A DNA stretch of 64,000 bases, taken from Zobellella iuensis (lineage in GTDB: Bacteria > Pseudomonadota > Gammaproteobacteria > Enterobacterales > Aeromonadaceae). Each line of letters opens with the position of its first letter. The first letter of the stretch is position 1. This document shows positions 47,486 through 57,546 of this stretch, piece after piece. The notes under the pieces are model-generated. The model was not told the DNA's origin. It saw nothing but the letters and a program-made list of their open reading frames with translations, and ran no database searches. The position numbers were made by a program, and so were the translations under genes. Location: positions 142,035 through 206,034 of the forward strand of contig NZ_JAERTZ010000004.1 in the NCBI RefSeq assembly GCF_016746085.1, written 5' to 3'.

Positions 47486-48604
47486 ATGTCAGCAACCATC
47501 CAGTCCATCGAAGCCATCCTGGTCGATATCCCGACCATACGCCCGCACAAGCTGTCCATGGCCACCATGGGCGTGCAGACCATGGTCATAGTGCGGATCA
47601 AGGACAGCGACGGCCTCGAGGGTCTGGGCGAAGCCACCACCATCGGCGGCCTGGCCTATGGCCCGGAAAGCCCCGAAAGCGTCAAGCTGACCATCGACAG
47701 CTACTTCAGCCCCCTGCTGCTCGGCCAGCCGGCGGATGCCATCAATACCCTCAGGGTAGGGCTCAACCGGGCGACCCGCGGCAACAACCTGGCCAAGTCC
47801 GCCATTGAAACCGCCCTGCTCGACCTGCAGGGCAAGCGCCTGGACCAGCCGCTGCACCAGCTGCTCGGCGGCGCCGTGCACCGGCACATTCCGGTGCTCT
47901 GGACCCTGGCCAGCGGCGACACCGCCCGGGACATCGACGAGGCCAAAAGCCTGATCGCCGCCCAGCGCCACTGCGACTTCAAGCTCAAGATCGGCTCCCG
48001 TCCGCTGATGGACGACGTGCGCCACGTGGCGGCGATCAAGGAAGCCCTGGGCGAGGGCGCCAGCGTGCGGGTCGACGTCAACCAGGCCTGGGATGAAAGC
48101 ACCGCCGCCCGGGGCATGGCCGAACTGCAGGCCGCCGGCATCGACCTGGTGGAGCAGCCCACGCCGATGAAGGATCACGACGCCCTGGTGCGGCTGTCCG
48201 CGAAGTTCCACCTGCCGATACTGGCGGACGAGGCGGTGGCCGACGCCGGCGACATGTTCCGCCTGGCCTCGGCCGGCTTCGCCGGCGCCGTGGCGCTCAA
48301 GATCGCCAAGGCCGGTGGCCCGCTACGGGCGCTGGAAGTGGCGGCGGTGGCCGGCGCCGCCGGGGTCGGCCTCTACGGCGGCACCCTGCTGGAAGGCACC
48401 ATAGGCACCGCCGCCTCCCTGCACGCCTGGGCCACCCTGGACCGGTTGCACTGGGGCACCGAGATGTTCGGCCCGCGGCTGTTAAAGGACGACATCGTGG
48501 TCACGCCGCTGAATTTCCATCACAACGGCGTCGAACTGCCCGCCGGGCCCGGCCTGGGCCTGGCGATAGACGAAGACAAGCTGACCCGGTACCGCCGGAA
48601 ATAA
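47486..48604 (+). CDS. catB: Muconate cycloisomerase CatB
   Basis: 372 residues, enolase superfamily. Catalytic pair Lys166-x-Lys168 in FKLKIGSRP, metal ligands in RVDVNQAW, LVEQPTP and ILADEAVAD, and a C-terminal GTLLEGTIGTAASLH. It turns cis,cis-muconate into muconolactone. First of catBCA, running on into ben. Confidence 0.95.
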   Translation: MSATIQSIEAILVDIPTIRPHKLSMATMGVQTMVIVRIKDSDGLEGLGEATTIGGLAYGPESPESVKLTIDSYFSPLLLGQPADAINTLRVGLNRATRGNNLAKSAIETALLDLQGKRLDQPLHQLLGGAVHRHIPVLWTLASGDTARDIDEAKSLIAAQRHCDFKLKIGSRPLMDDVRHVAAIKEALGEGASVRVDVNQAWDESTAARGMAELQAAGIDLVEQPTPMKDHDALVRLSAKFHLPILADEAVADAGDMFRLASAGFAGAVALKIAKAGGPLRALEVAAVAGAAGVGLYGGTLLEGTIGTAASLHAWATLDRLHWGTEMFGPRLLKDDIVVTPLNFHHNGVELPAGPGLGLAIDEDKLTRYRRK

Positions 48605-48641
48605 ACAGCGGCCGCGAGGCCCGCCTACAGGAGGACAAGAC

Positions 48642-48932
48642 ATGCTGTTCAAAGTCGAGATGAAGGTGAACCTGCCCCACGACATGCCGGCCGAGGTGGC
48701 CGCCGAAATAAAGGCCCGGGAGAAGGCCTACGCCCAGGAGCTGCAACGCCAGGGCAAGTGGCGCCACCTGTGGCGGGTGGCCGGCAGCTACGCCAACGTC
48801 AGCATCTTCGACGTGGCCGACAACGCCGAACTGCAGGAGCTGGTAAGCGCGCTGCCGCTGTTCCCCTACATGGACATCAGTGTCGCGCCCCTGTGCCGGC
48901 ACCCGTCCTCCATCCACCAGGATGACCGTTAA
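48642..48932 (+). CDS. catC: Muconolactone isomerase CatC
   Basis: 96 residues, the usual length, with the typical start MLFKVEMKVNLPHDM, then AQELQRQGKWRHLWRVAG and the end SALPLFPYMDISVAPL. It shifts the double bond of muconolactone to give beta-ketoadipate enol-lactone, the PcaD substrate. GGAGG precedes the ATG. Confidence 0.95.
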   Translation: MLFKVEMKVNLPHDMPAEVAAEIKAREKAYAQELQRQGKWRHLWRVAGSYANVSIFDVADNAELQELVSALPLFPYMDISVAPLCRHPSSIHQDDR

Positions 48933-48982
48933 GCAAGTACTCAGTACCCCTACGACCCGATAACAAGCAAGGAGCCAGAGCA

Positions 48983-49921
48983 ATGTCAGTCAAGACCATG
49001 CACACTCAGGAAGTCACAACACTGCTGGAAAAAGTAGCCGGGCTCAACCAGGCCGGCGGCAACGAGCGGGTAAAAACCATAGTCCACCGCCTGATGCACG
49101 ATGTCTTCCAGCTCATCGAGGATCTGGACATCACCCCGGAAGAATTCTGGAGTGCCGTCTACTACCTCAACGATCTGGGCAAGAACGGCGAGGCCGCCCT
49201 GCTGGCCCCGGGCCTGGGGATGGACCGCTACCTGGATATCCGCCAGGATGCCGAGGACGAGCAGGCCGGTCTGGCCGGCGGCACCCCGCGCACCATCGAA
49301 GGCCCCCTGTACGTGGCCGGCGCCCCCCTCTCCGACGGCTTCGCCCGCATGGACGACGGCAGCCAGGCCGGTGAAACCATGATCCTCACCGGTCAGGTCA
49401 CCGACCAGCACGGCCAGCCCCTGGCCGATGCCATCGTCGACCTCTGGCACGCCGACCTCAAGGGCGCCTACTCCTACTTCGACCCGTCCCAGAGCGAGTA
49501 CAACCTGCGCCGCCGGATCAAGACCGACGCCCAGGGCCGCTACAGCGCCCAGAGCATCATCCCCTCCGGTTACGGCTGCCCGCCGGAAGGCGCCACCCAG
49601 GCCCTGCTGAACCAGCTCGGCCGTCACGGCCGCCGCCCGGCCCATATCCACTTCTTCGTGTCCAAGCCGGGCTACAAGCACCTGACCACCCAGATCAACC
49701 TGGCCGGCGACCAATACACCTACGACGACTTCGCCTTCGCCACCCGCGAGGAGCTGGTGGTGGACGCGGTACGCGTCGAGGATCCGGCCGCCGCCGAACA
49801 GCTCGGCCTGAGCCAGCCCTTCACCCGGGTGGAGTTCAACATCCGGCTGCTGGCCACCGACCAACCCGAACTGCAGGTCCGCCACGAGCGCAAGCGCGCC
49901 CTGGAAGGCGAAACCGCTTAA
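48983..49921 (+). CDS. catA: Catechol 1,2-dioxygenase CatA
   Basis: 312 residues. N-terminal helical linker, then the intradiol domain with GPLYVAGAP, VDLWHADLKGAYSYFD (first Tyr ligand region), YSAQSIIPSGYGCPPEG and RRPAHIHFFVSKPGYKHLTT with the His and Tyr iron ligands. It cleaves catechol between the hydroxyls. It stands 94 bases before benA; a GGCCGC/GCGGCC hairpin in that gap may adjust expression. Confidence 0.95.
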   Translation: MSVKTMHTQEVTTLLEKVAGLNQAGGNERVKTIVHRLMHDVFQLIEDLDITPEEFWSAVYYLNDLGKNGEAALLAPGLGMDRYLDIRQDAEDEQAGLAGGTPRTIEGPLYVAGAPLSDGFARMDDGSQAGETMILTGQVTDQHGQPLADAIVDLWHADLKGAYSYFDPSQSEYNLRRRIKTDAQGRYSAQSIIPSGYGCPPEGATQALLNQLGRHGRRPAHIHFFVSKPGYKHLTTQINLAGDQYTYDDFAFATREELVVDAVRVEDPAAAEQLGLSQPFTRVEFNIRLLATDQPELQVRHERKRALEGETA

Positions 49922-50015
49922 TTCAGCCCAGACCACAGACGTTTTCCGGCCGCCCCCACGGGAGCGGCCCGGGAAGACTCACGCCCGACAACGGCATCAC
50001 ATGGAGTGACGACAG

Positions 50016-51392
50016 ATGACTCGCCAACTCGATCGACTCGAAAACAAGATCCGCGGCGCGGTGGAAGCCGACGCCCAGAGCGGCCACTACCGCTGCGACC
50101 GCAGCATCTTCACCGACCAGGAACTGTTCGACCTGGAGATGAAGCACATCTTCGAAGGCAACTGGGTCTACCTGGCCCACGAAAGCCAGGTGGAAAATCC
50201 CGGTGACTACTTCACCACCACCGTCGGCCGCCAGCCGGTGATGATCACCCGCACCAAGGAAGGCGAGCTGCAGGCGCTGCTCAACACCTGCTCCCACCGG
50301 GGCGCCACCCTGTGCCGCAAGAAGCGCGGCAACAAGGCCTCCTTTACCTGCCCCTTCCACGGCTGGACCTTCAAGAACGACGGTCAGCTGCTGAAGGCCC
50401 GCGACCAGAAGAAAGGCGGCTACCCGGACAGCTTCAGCACCGACGGCTCCCACGACCTGAAGCGGCTGCCGAAGTTCGAATCCTACCGCGGCTTCCTGTT
50501 CGGCAGCCTCAACGCCGACGTGCAGCCCTTGCGGGAATACCTGGGCGAAACCACCAAGATCATCGACAACATCGTCGATCAGGCGGAAGACGGCCTGGAA
50601 GTGCTGCGCGGCAGCTCCACCTACACCTATGAAGGCAACTGGAAGCTGACCGCCGAAAACGGCGCCGACGGCTACCACGTGGGCACGGTGCACTGGAACT
50701 ACCTGTCCACCATGAGCCAGCGCAACTACGAGAAGGGCGGCACCGAGGCGGTGGACGCCAAGAGCTGGTCCAGCGAGGGCGGCTTCTACTCCTTCGACAA
50801 CGGCCACATGATGCTGTGGACCCGGCTCACCAATCCCCAGGTGCGGCCGGTGTACCAACACCAGCAACGGCTGGCGCAGCAGCTGGGCGCGGCCCGGGCC
50901 GACGCCATCGTCAACACCACCAAGAACCTGTGCCTGTACCCCAACGTCTACCTGATGGACCAGTTCTCCACCCAGATCCGGGTGCTGCGCCCCATCTCCG
51001 TCGACAAGACCGAGATCACCATCTACTGCTGGGCGCCGAAGAACGAGCCGGCGGCCGACCGCGCCAAGCGTATCCGCCAGTACGAAGACTTCTTCAACGT
51101 CAGCGGCATGGGCACCCCGGACGATCTGGAAGAGTTCCGCGCCTGCCAACAGGGCTATGAAGCCAGCGGCCTGAAGTGGAACGACATGAGCCGGGGCGCC
51201 GCCCACTGGATCCAGGGGCCGGACGCCGGCGCCGATGCCATCGGCCTCAAGCCCATGCTGAGCGGCGCCAGGCCGGAAGACGAAGGGCTTTACGTCACCC
51301 ACCACCAGCACTGGGTCAAGGAGATGCTGCAAGCCGTAGCAACCGAGCGGGCCCGCCTGATTTCCATAACCGAACAGGAGACTTGCGCATGA
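50016..51392 (+). CDS. benA: Benzoate 1,2-dioxygenase large subunit BenA
   Basis: 458 residues. Rieske cluster ligands Cys92, His94, Cys112 and His115 (CSH...CPFH), and mononuclear iron site [12 protein letters not shown] with Asp218, His221 and His226. It hydroxylates benzoate to the cis-diol carboxylate with BenB and BenC. Anthranilate dioxygenase is the close alternative, but the adjacent benD, benK and benE favour benzoate. Stop overlaps benB start (ATGA). Confidence 0.94.
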   Translation: MTRQLDRLENKIRGAVEADAQSGHYRCDRSIFTDQELFDLEMKHIFEGNWVYLAHESQVENPGDYFTTTVGRQPVMITRTKEGELQALLNTCSHRGATLCRKKRGNKASFTCPFHGWTFKNDGQLLKARDQKKGGYPDSFSTDGSHDLKRLPKFESYRGFLFGSLNADVQPLREYLGETTKIIDNIVDQAEDGLEVLRGSSTYTYEGNWKLTAENGADGYHVGTVHWNYLSTMSQRNYEKGGTEAVDAKSWSSEGGFYSFDNGHMMLWTRLTNPQVRPVYQHQQRLAQQLGAARADAIVNTTKNLCLYPNVYLMDQFSTQIRVLRPISVDKTEITIYCWAPKNEPAADRAKRIRQYEDFFNVSGMGTPDDLEEFRACQQGYEASGLKWNDMSRGAAHWIQGPDAGADAIGLKPMLSGARPEDEGLYVTHHQHWVKEMLQAVATERARLISITEQETCA

Positions 51393-51880
51393 GCATGAGC
51401 TTCGAACAAATCCAGGCCTTTATCCACCGGGAGGCCCGCCTGCTGGACGACCGGCAGTGGGATCAGTGGCTGCAGTGCTACCACGAAGAGGTGGTGTACT
51501 GGATGCCGGCCTGGGACGACGAGGACCGGCTGACCGAGGATCCGCAACGTGAAATCTCGCTGATCTACTACCCGAACCGCCAGGGCCTGGAAGACCGCGT
51601 CTACCGCATCAAGACCGAGCGCTCCGGCGCCAGCTCCTTGCCGGAGCCGCGCACCACCCACCTGACCAGCAACCTGGAGATCCTGGAGCAGGCGGGCAAC
51701 AAGGTGAAGCTGCGCTTCAACTGGCAGACCAACAGCCACCGCTACAACCAGACCCAGTTCTTCTTCGGCACCTCCTTCTACACCCTGGACAGCAGCGGTG
51801 AGCAGCCGGTGATCACCGAGAAGAAGATCATCCTGAACAACGACTACATCAATCAGGTGATTGATATCTATCACCTGTAA
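51389..51880 (+). CDS. benB: Benzoate 1,2-dioxygenase small subunit BenB
   Basis: 163 residues from the ATG at 51389 inside the benA stop. Ring-hydroxylating beta-subunit fold: [45 protein letters not shown], and a C-terminal [19 protein letters not shown]. It is structural and shapes the alpha3beta3 complex. Confidence 0.94.
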   Translation: MSMSFEQIQAFIHREARLLDDRQWDQWLQCYHEEVVYWMPAWDDEDRLTEDPQREISLIYYPNRQGLEDRVYRIKTERSGASSLPEPRTTHLTSNLEILEQAGNKVKLRFNWQTNSHRYNQTQFFFGTSFYTLDSSGEQPVITEKKIILNNDYINQVIDIYHL

Positions 51881-51897
51881 CCGGTGGGGAGAGCATC

Positions 51898-52926
51898 ATG
51901 AGCTACAACATAGCCCTCAACTTCGAAGACGGCGTCACCCGCTTCATCAACTGCAACCCGGGGGAAACCGTGCTGGACGCGGCCTACCGCAACCAGATCA
52001 AGCTGCCCATGGACTGCTCCGACGGCGTCTGTGGCACCTGCAAGGGCAGCTGCCGCCAGGGCAGTTTCGACCTGGGCGACGACTACCTCGACGAGGCCCT
52101 GACCGAGGAGGAAGTGGCCGAGGGCAAGGTGCTCACCTGCCAGATGGTGCCCTCCGGCGACTGCGTGGTGGAGATCCCCGCCCCCTCCACCCTGTGCAAG
52201 ACCGGCCAGGTGGAGTTCGGCGGCACCCTGGCCGAGGTCAACCTGATCTCCCCCACCGCCATCGAACTCAAGGTGAACGCGGACCAGGACATCCCCTTCC
52301 TGCCGGGCCAGTACGTCAACATCAGGGTGCCGGGCAGCGAGGAAAGCCGCGCCTACTCCTTCAGCTCGTGCCCGGGCAGCCGGGAGCTGAGCTTCCTGAT
52401 CCGCAACGTGCCGGGCGGCCTGATGAGCTCCTGGCTGGTGGGCCAGGCCCGGGCCGGCGACCGGCTGAGCCTGACCGGCCCCATGGGCGTGTTCTACCTG
52501 CGCCCGGTGGCGCGTCCGGTGCTGATGCTGGCCGGCGGTACCGGCCTGGCGCCCTTCCTGGCGATGCTGGAAGAACTGAAGGTGAAAGGCTGCGACCAGC
52601 CGGTGCACCTGATCTACGGCGTGACCAACGACGACGACCTGGTCGGGGTCGAGGCGCTGGAACGCTTCGCCGCCGAGATCGGCAACTTCAGCTTCAAGAC
52701 GGTGGTGGCCGGCGCCGACAGCGCCCACCCGCGCAAGGGCTATGTCACCAACCATATGGAAGACGCTCCCCTCCGGCACGGCGAGGTGGACGTCTACCTG
52801 TGCGGTCCGCCGCCCATGGTGGATGCGGTGCTGGGCTACTTCCGCGGCCAGGGCATCCAGCCCGCCTCCTTCCACTACGAGAAGTTCAGCCCCAGCGTCA
52901 CCGCCGTCGCGGAGCAGGTGGCATGA
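51898..52926 (+). CDS. benC: Benzoate dioxygenase reductase BenC
   Basis: 342 residues. N-terminal plant-type 2Fe-2S domain with Cys40, Cys45, Cys48 (CSDGVCGTC) and Cys81, then an FAD domain (RAYSFSSCPG) and an NADH domain (LAGGTGLAPFL, YLCGPPPMVDAV). It passes electrons from NADH to BenAB. ATGA overlap with benD. Confidence 0.95.
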   Translation: MSYNIALNFEDGVTRFINCNPGETVLDAAYRNQIKLPMDCSDGVCGTCKGSCRQGSFDLGDDYLDEALTEEEVAEGKVLTCQMVPSGDCVVEIPAPSTLCKTGQVEFGGTLAEVNLISPTAIELKVNADQDIPFLPGQYVNIRVPGSEESRAYSFSSCPGSRELSFLIRNVPGGLMSSWLVGQARAGDRLSLTGPMGVFYLRPVARPVLMLAGGTGLAPFLAMLEELKVKGCDQPVHLIYGVTNDDDLVGVEALERFAAEIGNFSFKTVVAGADSAHPRKGYVTNHMEDAPLRHGEVDVYLCGPPPMVDAVLGYFRGQGIQPASFHYEKFSPSVTAVAEQVA

Positions 52927-53702
52927 GCGCCCGCTTCCAGGACAAGGTGATGGTGATCACCGGCGCCGCCCAGGGCATAGGCCGGCGGCTGGCCGAGCGG
53001 GCGGCGGCGGAAGGCGCCCGCCTGGTGCTGGCGGATCTGGCGGATTACGTGCACGAGCTGGCGGCCGAACTGGCACAACAGGGCGCCGAGGCCCTGGCGG
53101 TGCAGGCCGATCTGGAAAGCTGGGACGGGGCACACACCCTGATGACCCGGGCCCATGAACGCTTCGGCCGCATCGACGTGCTGGTGAACAACGTGGGCGG
53201 CACCATCTGGGCTCAGCCTTACGAGCACTACAGCCCGGAGCAGATCCAGAAAGAGATCCAGCGCTCCCTGTTCCCCACCCTGTGGTGCTGCCGGGCGGTG
53301 CTGCCCTACATGGTGGCGCAGCGTCACGGCGCCATCGTCAACGTGTCGTCGGTGGCCACCCGCGGCCTGATGCGGGTGCCCTACGGCGCCGCCAAGGGCG
53401 GGGTCAACGCCATGACCGTCAACCTGGCGTTCGAATACGCCGAACACGGCATCCGGGTCAACGCCACCGCCCCCGGCGGCACCGAGGCGCCGCCCCGGCT
53501 GACCCCGCGCAACAGCGAGGCCCAGGGCGAACGGGAGCAGCAGTGGTACCAGGCCCTGGTCGAGCAGACCAAGGCCACCAGCCTGATGCACCGCTACGGC
53601 ACCCTGGACGAACAGGCGGCGGCCATCCTGTTCCTCGCCTCCGACGACGCCAGCTATATCACCGGCACCATTCTCCCCGTGGCGGGCGGAGATCTGGGCT
53701 GA
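52923..53702 (+). CDS. benD: cis-1,2-dihydroxycyclohexadiene-1-carboxylate dehydrogenase BenD
   Basis: 259 residues, short-chain dehydrogenase. Cofactor loop TGAAQGIGRRLAE, NNVGG, the Ser-Tyr-Lys centre (VSSVATRG then YGAAKGG). It oxidises and decarboxylates the benzoate diol to catechol. Last gene of benABCD; a hairpin follows. Confidence 0.93.
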   Translation: MSARFQDKVMVITGAAQGIGRRLAERAAAEGARLVLADLADYVHELAAELAQQGAEALAVQADLESWDGAHTLMTRAHERFGRIDVLVNNVGGTIWAQPYEHYSPEQIQKEIQRSLFPTLWCCRAVLPYMVAQRHGAIVNVSSVATRGLMRVPYGAAKGGVNAMTVNLAFEYAEHGIRVNATAPGGTEAPPRLTPRNSEAQGEREQQWYQALVEQTKATSLMHRYGTLDEQAAAILFLASDDASYITGTILPVAGGDLG

Positions 53703-53708
53703 TACACG

Positions 53709-53739
53709 AAAAGGCGGCCGGAGGAATCGACCGCCTTTA
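53709..53739 (+). terminator. Hairpin after benD
   Basis: AAGGCGG and CCGCCTT form a seven-base stem extended by A/T pairs around a 13-base loop. A second pair, GGGGGCC/GGCCCCC, lies 20 bases on. It may lower read-through into benK. Confidence 0.6.
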
Positions 53740-53806
53740 CATCGGAACTGCGGGGGCCCAGGCCCCCGGACTCCAGACTTAAGGACAACACGCGGAGTAA
53801 CACCTG

Positions 53807-55147
53807 ATGAAACATATCGATGTCAACGACACCATAGACAACGCCAGCTTCACCCCCTTCCACTGGAAGGTGCTGTTCTGGTGCACCCTGATCATCATTT
53901 TCGACGGCTACGACCTGGTGATTTACGGGGTGGTGCTGCCGATCCTGATGGATCAGTGGTCGCTCAACCCCTACGTGGCCGGCCTGCTGGGCAGCAGCGC
54001 CCTGTTCGGCATGATGTTCGGGGCCATGGGCTTCGGCATGCTGTCGGACAAGCTCGGCCGCAAAAAAACCATACTGATGTGCGTGGTGCTGTTCAGCCTC
54101 ACCACCGTGCTCAACGGCCTGGCCGCCAATCCCTGGCAGTTCGGCATCCTGCGCTTTATCGCCGGCCTCGGCATCGGCGGCGTCATGCCCAATGTGGTGT
54201 CGCTGATGAGCGAATACTCGCCCAAGAAGAACCGCAGCACCCTGGTGGCGCTGATGTTCAGCGGCTACGCGGTGGGTGGCATGATGTCCGCCGGCCTCGG
54301 CATCTGGATAGTGCCCAACTACGGCTGGGAGATCATGTTCTACCTGGCCGCCGCCCCCCTGCTGCTGCTGCCGCTGATGATCAAGTACCTGCCCGAGTCG
54401 GTGGCCTTTCTGATGGCGCAGAACCGCCAGGAAGAAGCCCGGGTGCTGCTGCAAAAGGTGGCGCCGGAACGGCAGATTAGCGGTGATGACAAGCTGGTGG
54501 TGCCGCCGGTCAAGGAGCAGAAGGCGCCGGTACTGGAGCTGCTGCGCGGCGGCCGCGCCCTCAGCACCCTGATGTTCTGGACCGCCTTCTTCTGCTGCCT
54601 GCTGATGGTTTACGCCCTCGGCTCCTGGCTGCCCAAGCTGATGTCCATGGCCGGCTATGCCCTGGGCTCCAGCCTGATGTCGCTGATGGTGCTGAACATC
54701 GGCGCCATCGTCGGCGCCGTGGGCGGCGGCTGGCTGGCCGACCGCTTCTCGCTGCGCTCGGTGCTGGTGACCTTCTTTATGCTGGCCTCCGCCTCCCTGG
54801 TGCTGCTCGGCTACCCCCACCCCATGTGGCTGCTGTACAGCCTGATGGCCGTGGCCGGCGCCACCACCATCGGCTCGCAGATCCTGCTGTATGCCTATGT
54901 GGCCCAGTTCTACCCGGCCAGCATCCGCTCCACCGCCCTCGGCTGGGCCTCGGGCATCGGCCGCAACGGCGCCATCGTCGGCCCCATGCTGGGCGGCACC
55001 CTGCTGGCCCTGGCGTTGCCGCACCAGATGAACTTCCTGGTGCTGGCGATACCGGGCGCCATCGCCACCCTGGCCATCGCCCTGGTGGGCCGGCGCACCG
55101 GCGCCAGCCAGCCCGCCGCCGAAGCCGGCGCGGCGACCCAAGGCTGA
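53807..55147 (+). CDS. benK: Benzoate transporter BenK (MFS)
   Basis: 446 residues, about twelve helices. Aromatic acid:H+ symporter signatures: the DGYDLVIYGVVLP stretch in helix 1, the loop GMLSDKLGRKKT, and the second-half loop DRFSLRSV. It is the BenK/PcaK type; its place among ben genes suggests benzoate. A GGAG-like site lies before the ATG. Confidence 0.92.
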   Translation: MKHIDVNDTIDNASFTPFHWKVLFWCTLIIIFDGYDLVIYGVVLPILMDQWSLNPYVAGLLGSSALFGMMFGAMGFGMLSDKLGRKKTILMCVVLFSLTTVLNGLAANPWQFGILRFIAGLGIGGVMPNVVSLMSEYSPKKNRSTLVALMFSGYAVGGMMSAGLGIWIVPNYGWEIMFYLAAAPLLLLPLMIKYLPESVAFLMAQNRQEEARVLLQKVAPERQISGDDKLVVPPVKEQKAPVLELLRGGRALSTLMFWTAFFCCLLMVYALGSWLPKLMSMAGYALGSSLMSLMVLNIGAIVGAVGGGWLADRFSLRSVLVTFFMLASASLVLLGYPHPMWLLYSLMAVAGATTIGSQILLYAYVAQFYPASIRSTALGWASGIGRNGAIVGPMLGGTLLALALPHQMNFLVLAIPGAIATLAIALVGRRTGASQPAAEAGAATQG

Positions 55148-55168
55148 TCCCTGGCGGCGATAACCATG

Positions 55169-55187
55169 ACCCCGGCCTTGTGCCGGG
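55169..55187 (+). other. Hairpin between benK and benE
   Basis: CCCCGGC and GCCGGGG form a seven-base perfect stem around a five-base loop, 21 bases after the benK stop. No T-run follows, so it is only a candidate transcript end or processing site. Confidence 0.45.
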
Positions 55188-55366
55188 GCTATCAGTTTGT
55201 CGACAAAGCCGTCATCATGGCCCGAAGAAGTCGGCCAAAGGGAACGGCTGTTTACACATGGGTGCTACTGGATTGAGTGACTCCGAAAGTTTGTCGCGGC
55301 CTGATAGATCCTGGTAGAACCTGCTATTTATCCCTCATATTGCTTTATTTTCAGAAGGAGCCGGAT

Positions 55367-56590
55367 ATGACCTCTTTTCTGCGCGATCTGTCGCTGCCGG
55401 CGGTGGCCGCGGGCTTTCTGGCGGTGCTGGTGTCCTACGCCGGGCCGCTCGCCATCTTCTTCCAGGCCGGCGCCAGCGCCGGCGTGTCCCAGGAGATGAT
55501 GACCTCCTGGGTATGGGCCATTTCCCTCGGCGCCGCCGTTTCCGGCATGGTGCTGTCGCTCTGGCTCAGGGTGCCGGTGGTCACCGCCTGGTCGGCCCCG
55601 GGCACCGCCCTGCTGGTGACCCTGTTTCCCGGGCTGTCGCTCAACGAGGCGGTGGGCGCCTACCTCACCGCCGCCGCCATCACCCTGGTAATCGGCCTGT
55701 CCGGCAGCTTCGACGCCCTGGTGCGCGCCATTCCCAAAGGCGTGGCCGCCGGCATGATGGCCGGTATCCTGTTCCAGTTCGGGGTGGGTGCCTTCACCGC
55801 CATCGACGGCTCCCCCGCCCTGGCCCTCGGCATGCTGGCCGCCTATCTGCTGTGTCGCCGGCTCTGGCCCAAGTACAGCCTGATCCTGCTGCTGCTGACC
55901 GGCATACTGCTGGCGATGGTGCTGGAGGGGGCGTCGCTGGCCGGCCTGCGCTGGGAGCTGGCCACCCCGCAACTGATCCGGCCGGAATGGTCGCTGGCCG
56001 CCACCCTGGGTTTGGCGCTGCCGCTGGTACTGGTCAGCCTGTCCGGCCAGTTCCTGCCGGGCATGGCGATACTGCATGGCGCCGGCTACCCGGTCGGGGC
56101 CAGGCCCGTGCTCGGCGTGACCAGCCTGGTGTCCCTGCCCATGGCGCTGTTCGGTGGCATCAGCATAGTGGTGGCCGCCATCACCGCCGCCATCTGCGCC
56201 GGCAAGGACGCCCATGAAGACCCCAAGCGACGCTACGTGGCCGGGGTGTTCAACGGCGTCTTCTACCTGGTGGGCGGCCTGTTCGCCGGCACCATAGTGA
56301 GCCTGTTCACCTCGCTGCCGGCTGCCTTCGTGGCGGTGCTGGCCGGCCTGGCCCTGCTCGGCGCCATCGGCGGCAATCTGGTGACCGCGCTGGAGGAGCC
56401 GAAGGGACGGGAAGCCGCGCTGATCGCCTTTATCGTCACCGCCTCGGGGCTGTCACTGTACGGGCTGTCGTCGGCCCTGTGGGGCGTGGTGTTCGGCCTG
56501 GCCGCCCACCTGGTGCTGAATGGCAGCCTGGCCGGCCGCCGGGCTCCCTGGCGGGAATGGCGGCGCGCCCGGGGGCAGAAGGCATCCTGA
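55367..56590 (+). CDS. benE: Benzoate/H+ symporter BenE
   Basis: 407 residues from the ATG at 55367, with GGAG nine bases upstream; a longer upstream start lacks a ribosome site. About eleven to twelve helices with BenE blocks: AVLVSYAGPLAIFFQA, TAWSAPGTALLVT, PKGVAAGMMAGILFQFG and the VVAAITAAICAGKDAHEDP segment. A second benzoate uptake system next to BenK, as in Acinetobacter and Pseudomonas. Confidence 0.93.
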   Translation: MTSFLRDLSLPAVAAGFLAVLVSYAGPLAIFFQAGASAGVSQEMMTSWVWAISLGAAVSGMVLSLWLRVPVVTAWSAPGTALLVTLFPGLSLNEAVGAYLTAAAITLVIGLSGSFDALVRAIPKGVAAGMMAGILFQFGVGAFTAIDGSPALALGMLAAYLLCRRLWPKYSLILLLLTGILLAMVLEGASLAGLRWELATPQLIRPEWSLAATLGLALPLVLVSLSGQFLPGMAILHGAGYPVGARPVLGVTSLVSLPMALFGGISIVVAAITAAICAGKDAHEDPKRRYVAGVFNGVFYLVGGLFAGTIVSLFTSLPAAFVAVLAGLALLGAIGGNLVTALEEPKGREAALIAFIVTASGLSLYGLSSALWGVVFGLAAHLVLNGSLAGRRAPWREWRRARGQKAS

Positions 56591-56603
56591 ATCATAAAGC
56601 CGG

Positions 56604-56636
56604 AAGCCGGACTTGTGACCAAGAGTCAGGCTTCCA
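56604..56636. terminator. Possible two-way terminator between benE and cysM
   Basis: GGAAGCC plus GACT pairs with AGTC plus GGCTTCC, with one unpaired base on each side, across a ten-base loop in the 56-base gap between convergent genes. The T-runs are poor, so efficiency is uncertain. Confidence 0.5.
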
Positions 56637-56646
56637 GCTATCGGCT

Positions 56647-57546
56647 TCAAGCCCGAGTGCCGTTGAATACCCCGGACGACAGGTAGCGATCGCCCCGGTC
56701 GCAGATAATGGCCACGATCAGGGCATCGTCAACCTGCTCCGCCAGCCTGAGGGCGCCGGCCACGGCGCCGCCGGAACTGATCCCGCAGAAGATGCCTTCC
56801 TCCCGCGCCAGCCGGAGCATGGTGTCCACCGCCTCCGCCTCGCCGACATCCAGCACCTGATCCACCCGGCTCTTGTCGAAAATGCCCGGCAGGTAGGCCT
56901 CGGGCCAGCGGCGGATACCGGGGATCTGGCTGCCCTCGCCGGGCTGCAGGCCGATGATTTGTATGGCGGGGTTCTGCTGCTTCAGGTATTGCGACACCCC
57001 CATGATGGTGCCGGTGGTGCCCATGCTGGACACGAAGTGGGTGAGCAGTCCCCCGGTCTGGCGCCATATTTCCGGCCCGGTGGTCAGCAGATGGGCCTCC
57101 GGGTTGTCCGGATTGTTGAACTGATCCAGGATAACGCCCTTGCCCTCGGCGGCCATGCTATCGGCCAGGTCCCGGGCCCCTTCCATGCCGGCTTCCTTGC
57201 TGACCAGGATCAGCTCGGCGCCATAGGCCCTCATCGAAGCCTTGCGCTCTTCGGTGGCGTTGTCGGGCATGATCAGCACCATGCGGTAGCCCTTGATGGC
57301 GGCGGCCATGGCCAGGGCGATGCCGGTGTTGCCGCTGGTGGCCTCGATCAGGGTGTCGCCGGGCCGGATCCGGCCTCGGGCCTCGGCCTGGCGGATCATG
57401 TTCAGCGCCGGCCTGTCCTTGACCGAGCCCGCCGGGTTGTTGCCCTCCAGCTTGACCAGCACCTGGCTGTTGGTATGCCCGGCCAGCCGCTGCAAGCGCA
57501 CCAGGGGGGTGTTGCCGACAAAATCTTCGATGGTGGGAAACTGCAT
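56647..57546 (-). CDS. cysM: Cysteine synthase B
   Basis: 299 residues from the ATG at 57544-57546, which has AAGG eight bases upstream; an ATG six codons earlier lacks one. PLP Lys in NNPAGSVKDRPALNM, TSGNTG phosphate loop, and EGSQIPGIRRWPEAYLP typical of CysM rather than CysK. It makes cysteine or S-sulfocysteine from O-acetylserine with sulfide or thiosulfate. Confidence 0.93.
   Translation of the reverse strand: MQFPTIEDFVGNTPLVRLQRLAGHTNSQVLVKLEGNNPAGSVKDRPALNMIRQAEARGRIRPGDTLIEATSGNTGIALAMAAAIKGYRMVLIMPDNATEERKASMRAYGAELILVSKEAGMEGARDLADSMAAEGKGVILDQFNNPDNPEAHLLTTGPEIWRQTGGLLTHFVSSMGTTGTIMGVSQYLKQQNPAIQIIGLQPGEGSQIPGIRRWPEAYLPGIFDKSRVDQVLDVGEAEAVDTMLRLAREEGIFCGISSGGAVAGALRLAEQVDDALIVAIICDRGDRYLSSGVFNGTRA

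Noticed and set aside
49923..51332. Open frame of 469 codons opposite benA
   Set aside because: Antisense shadow of benA with low-complexity Val/Gly/Leu sequence.
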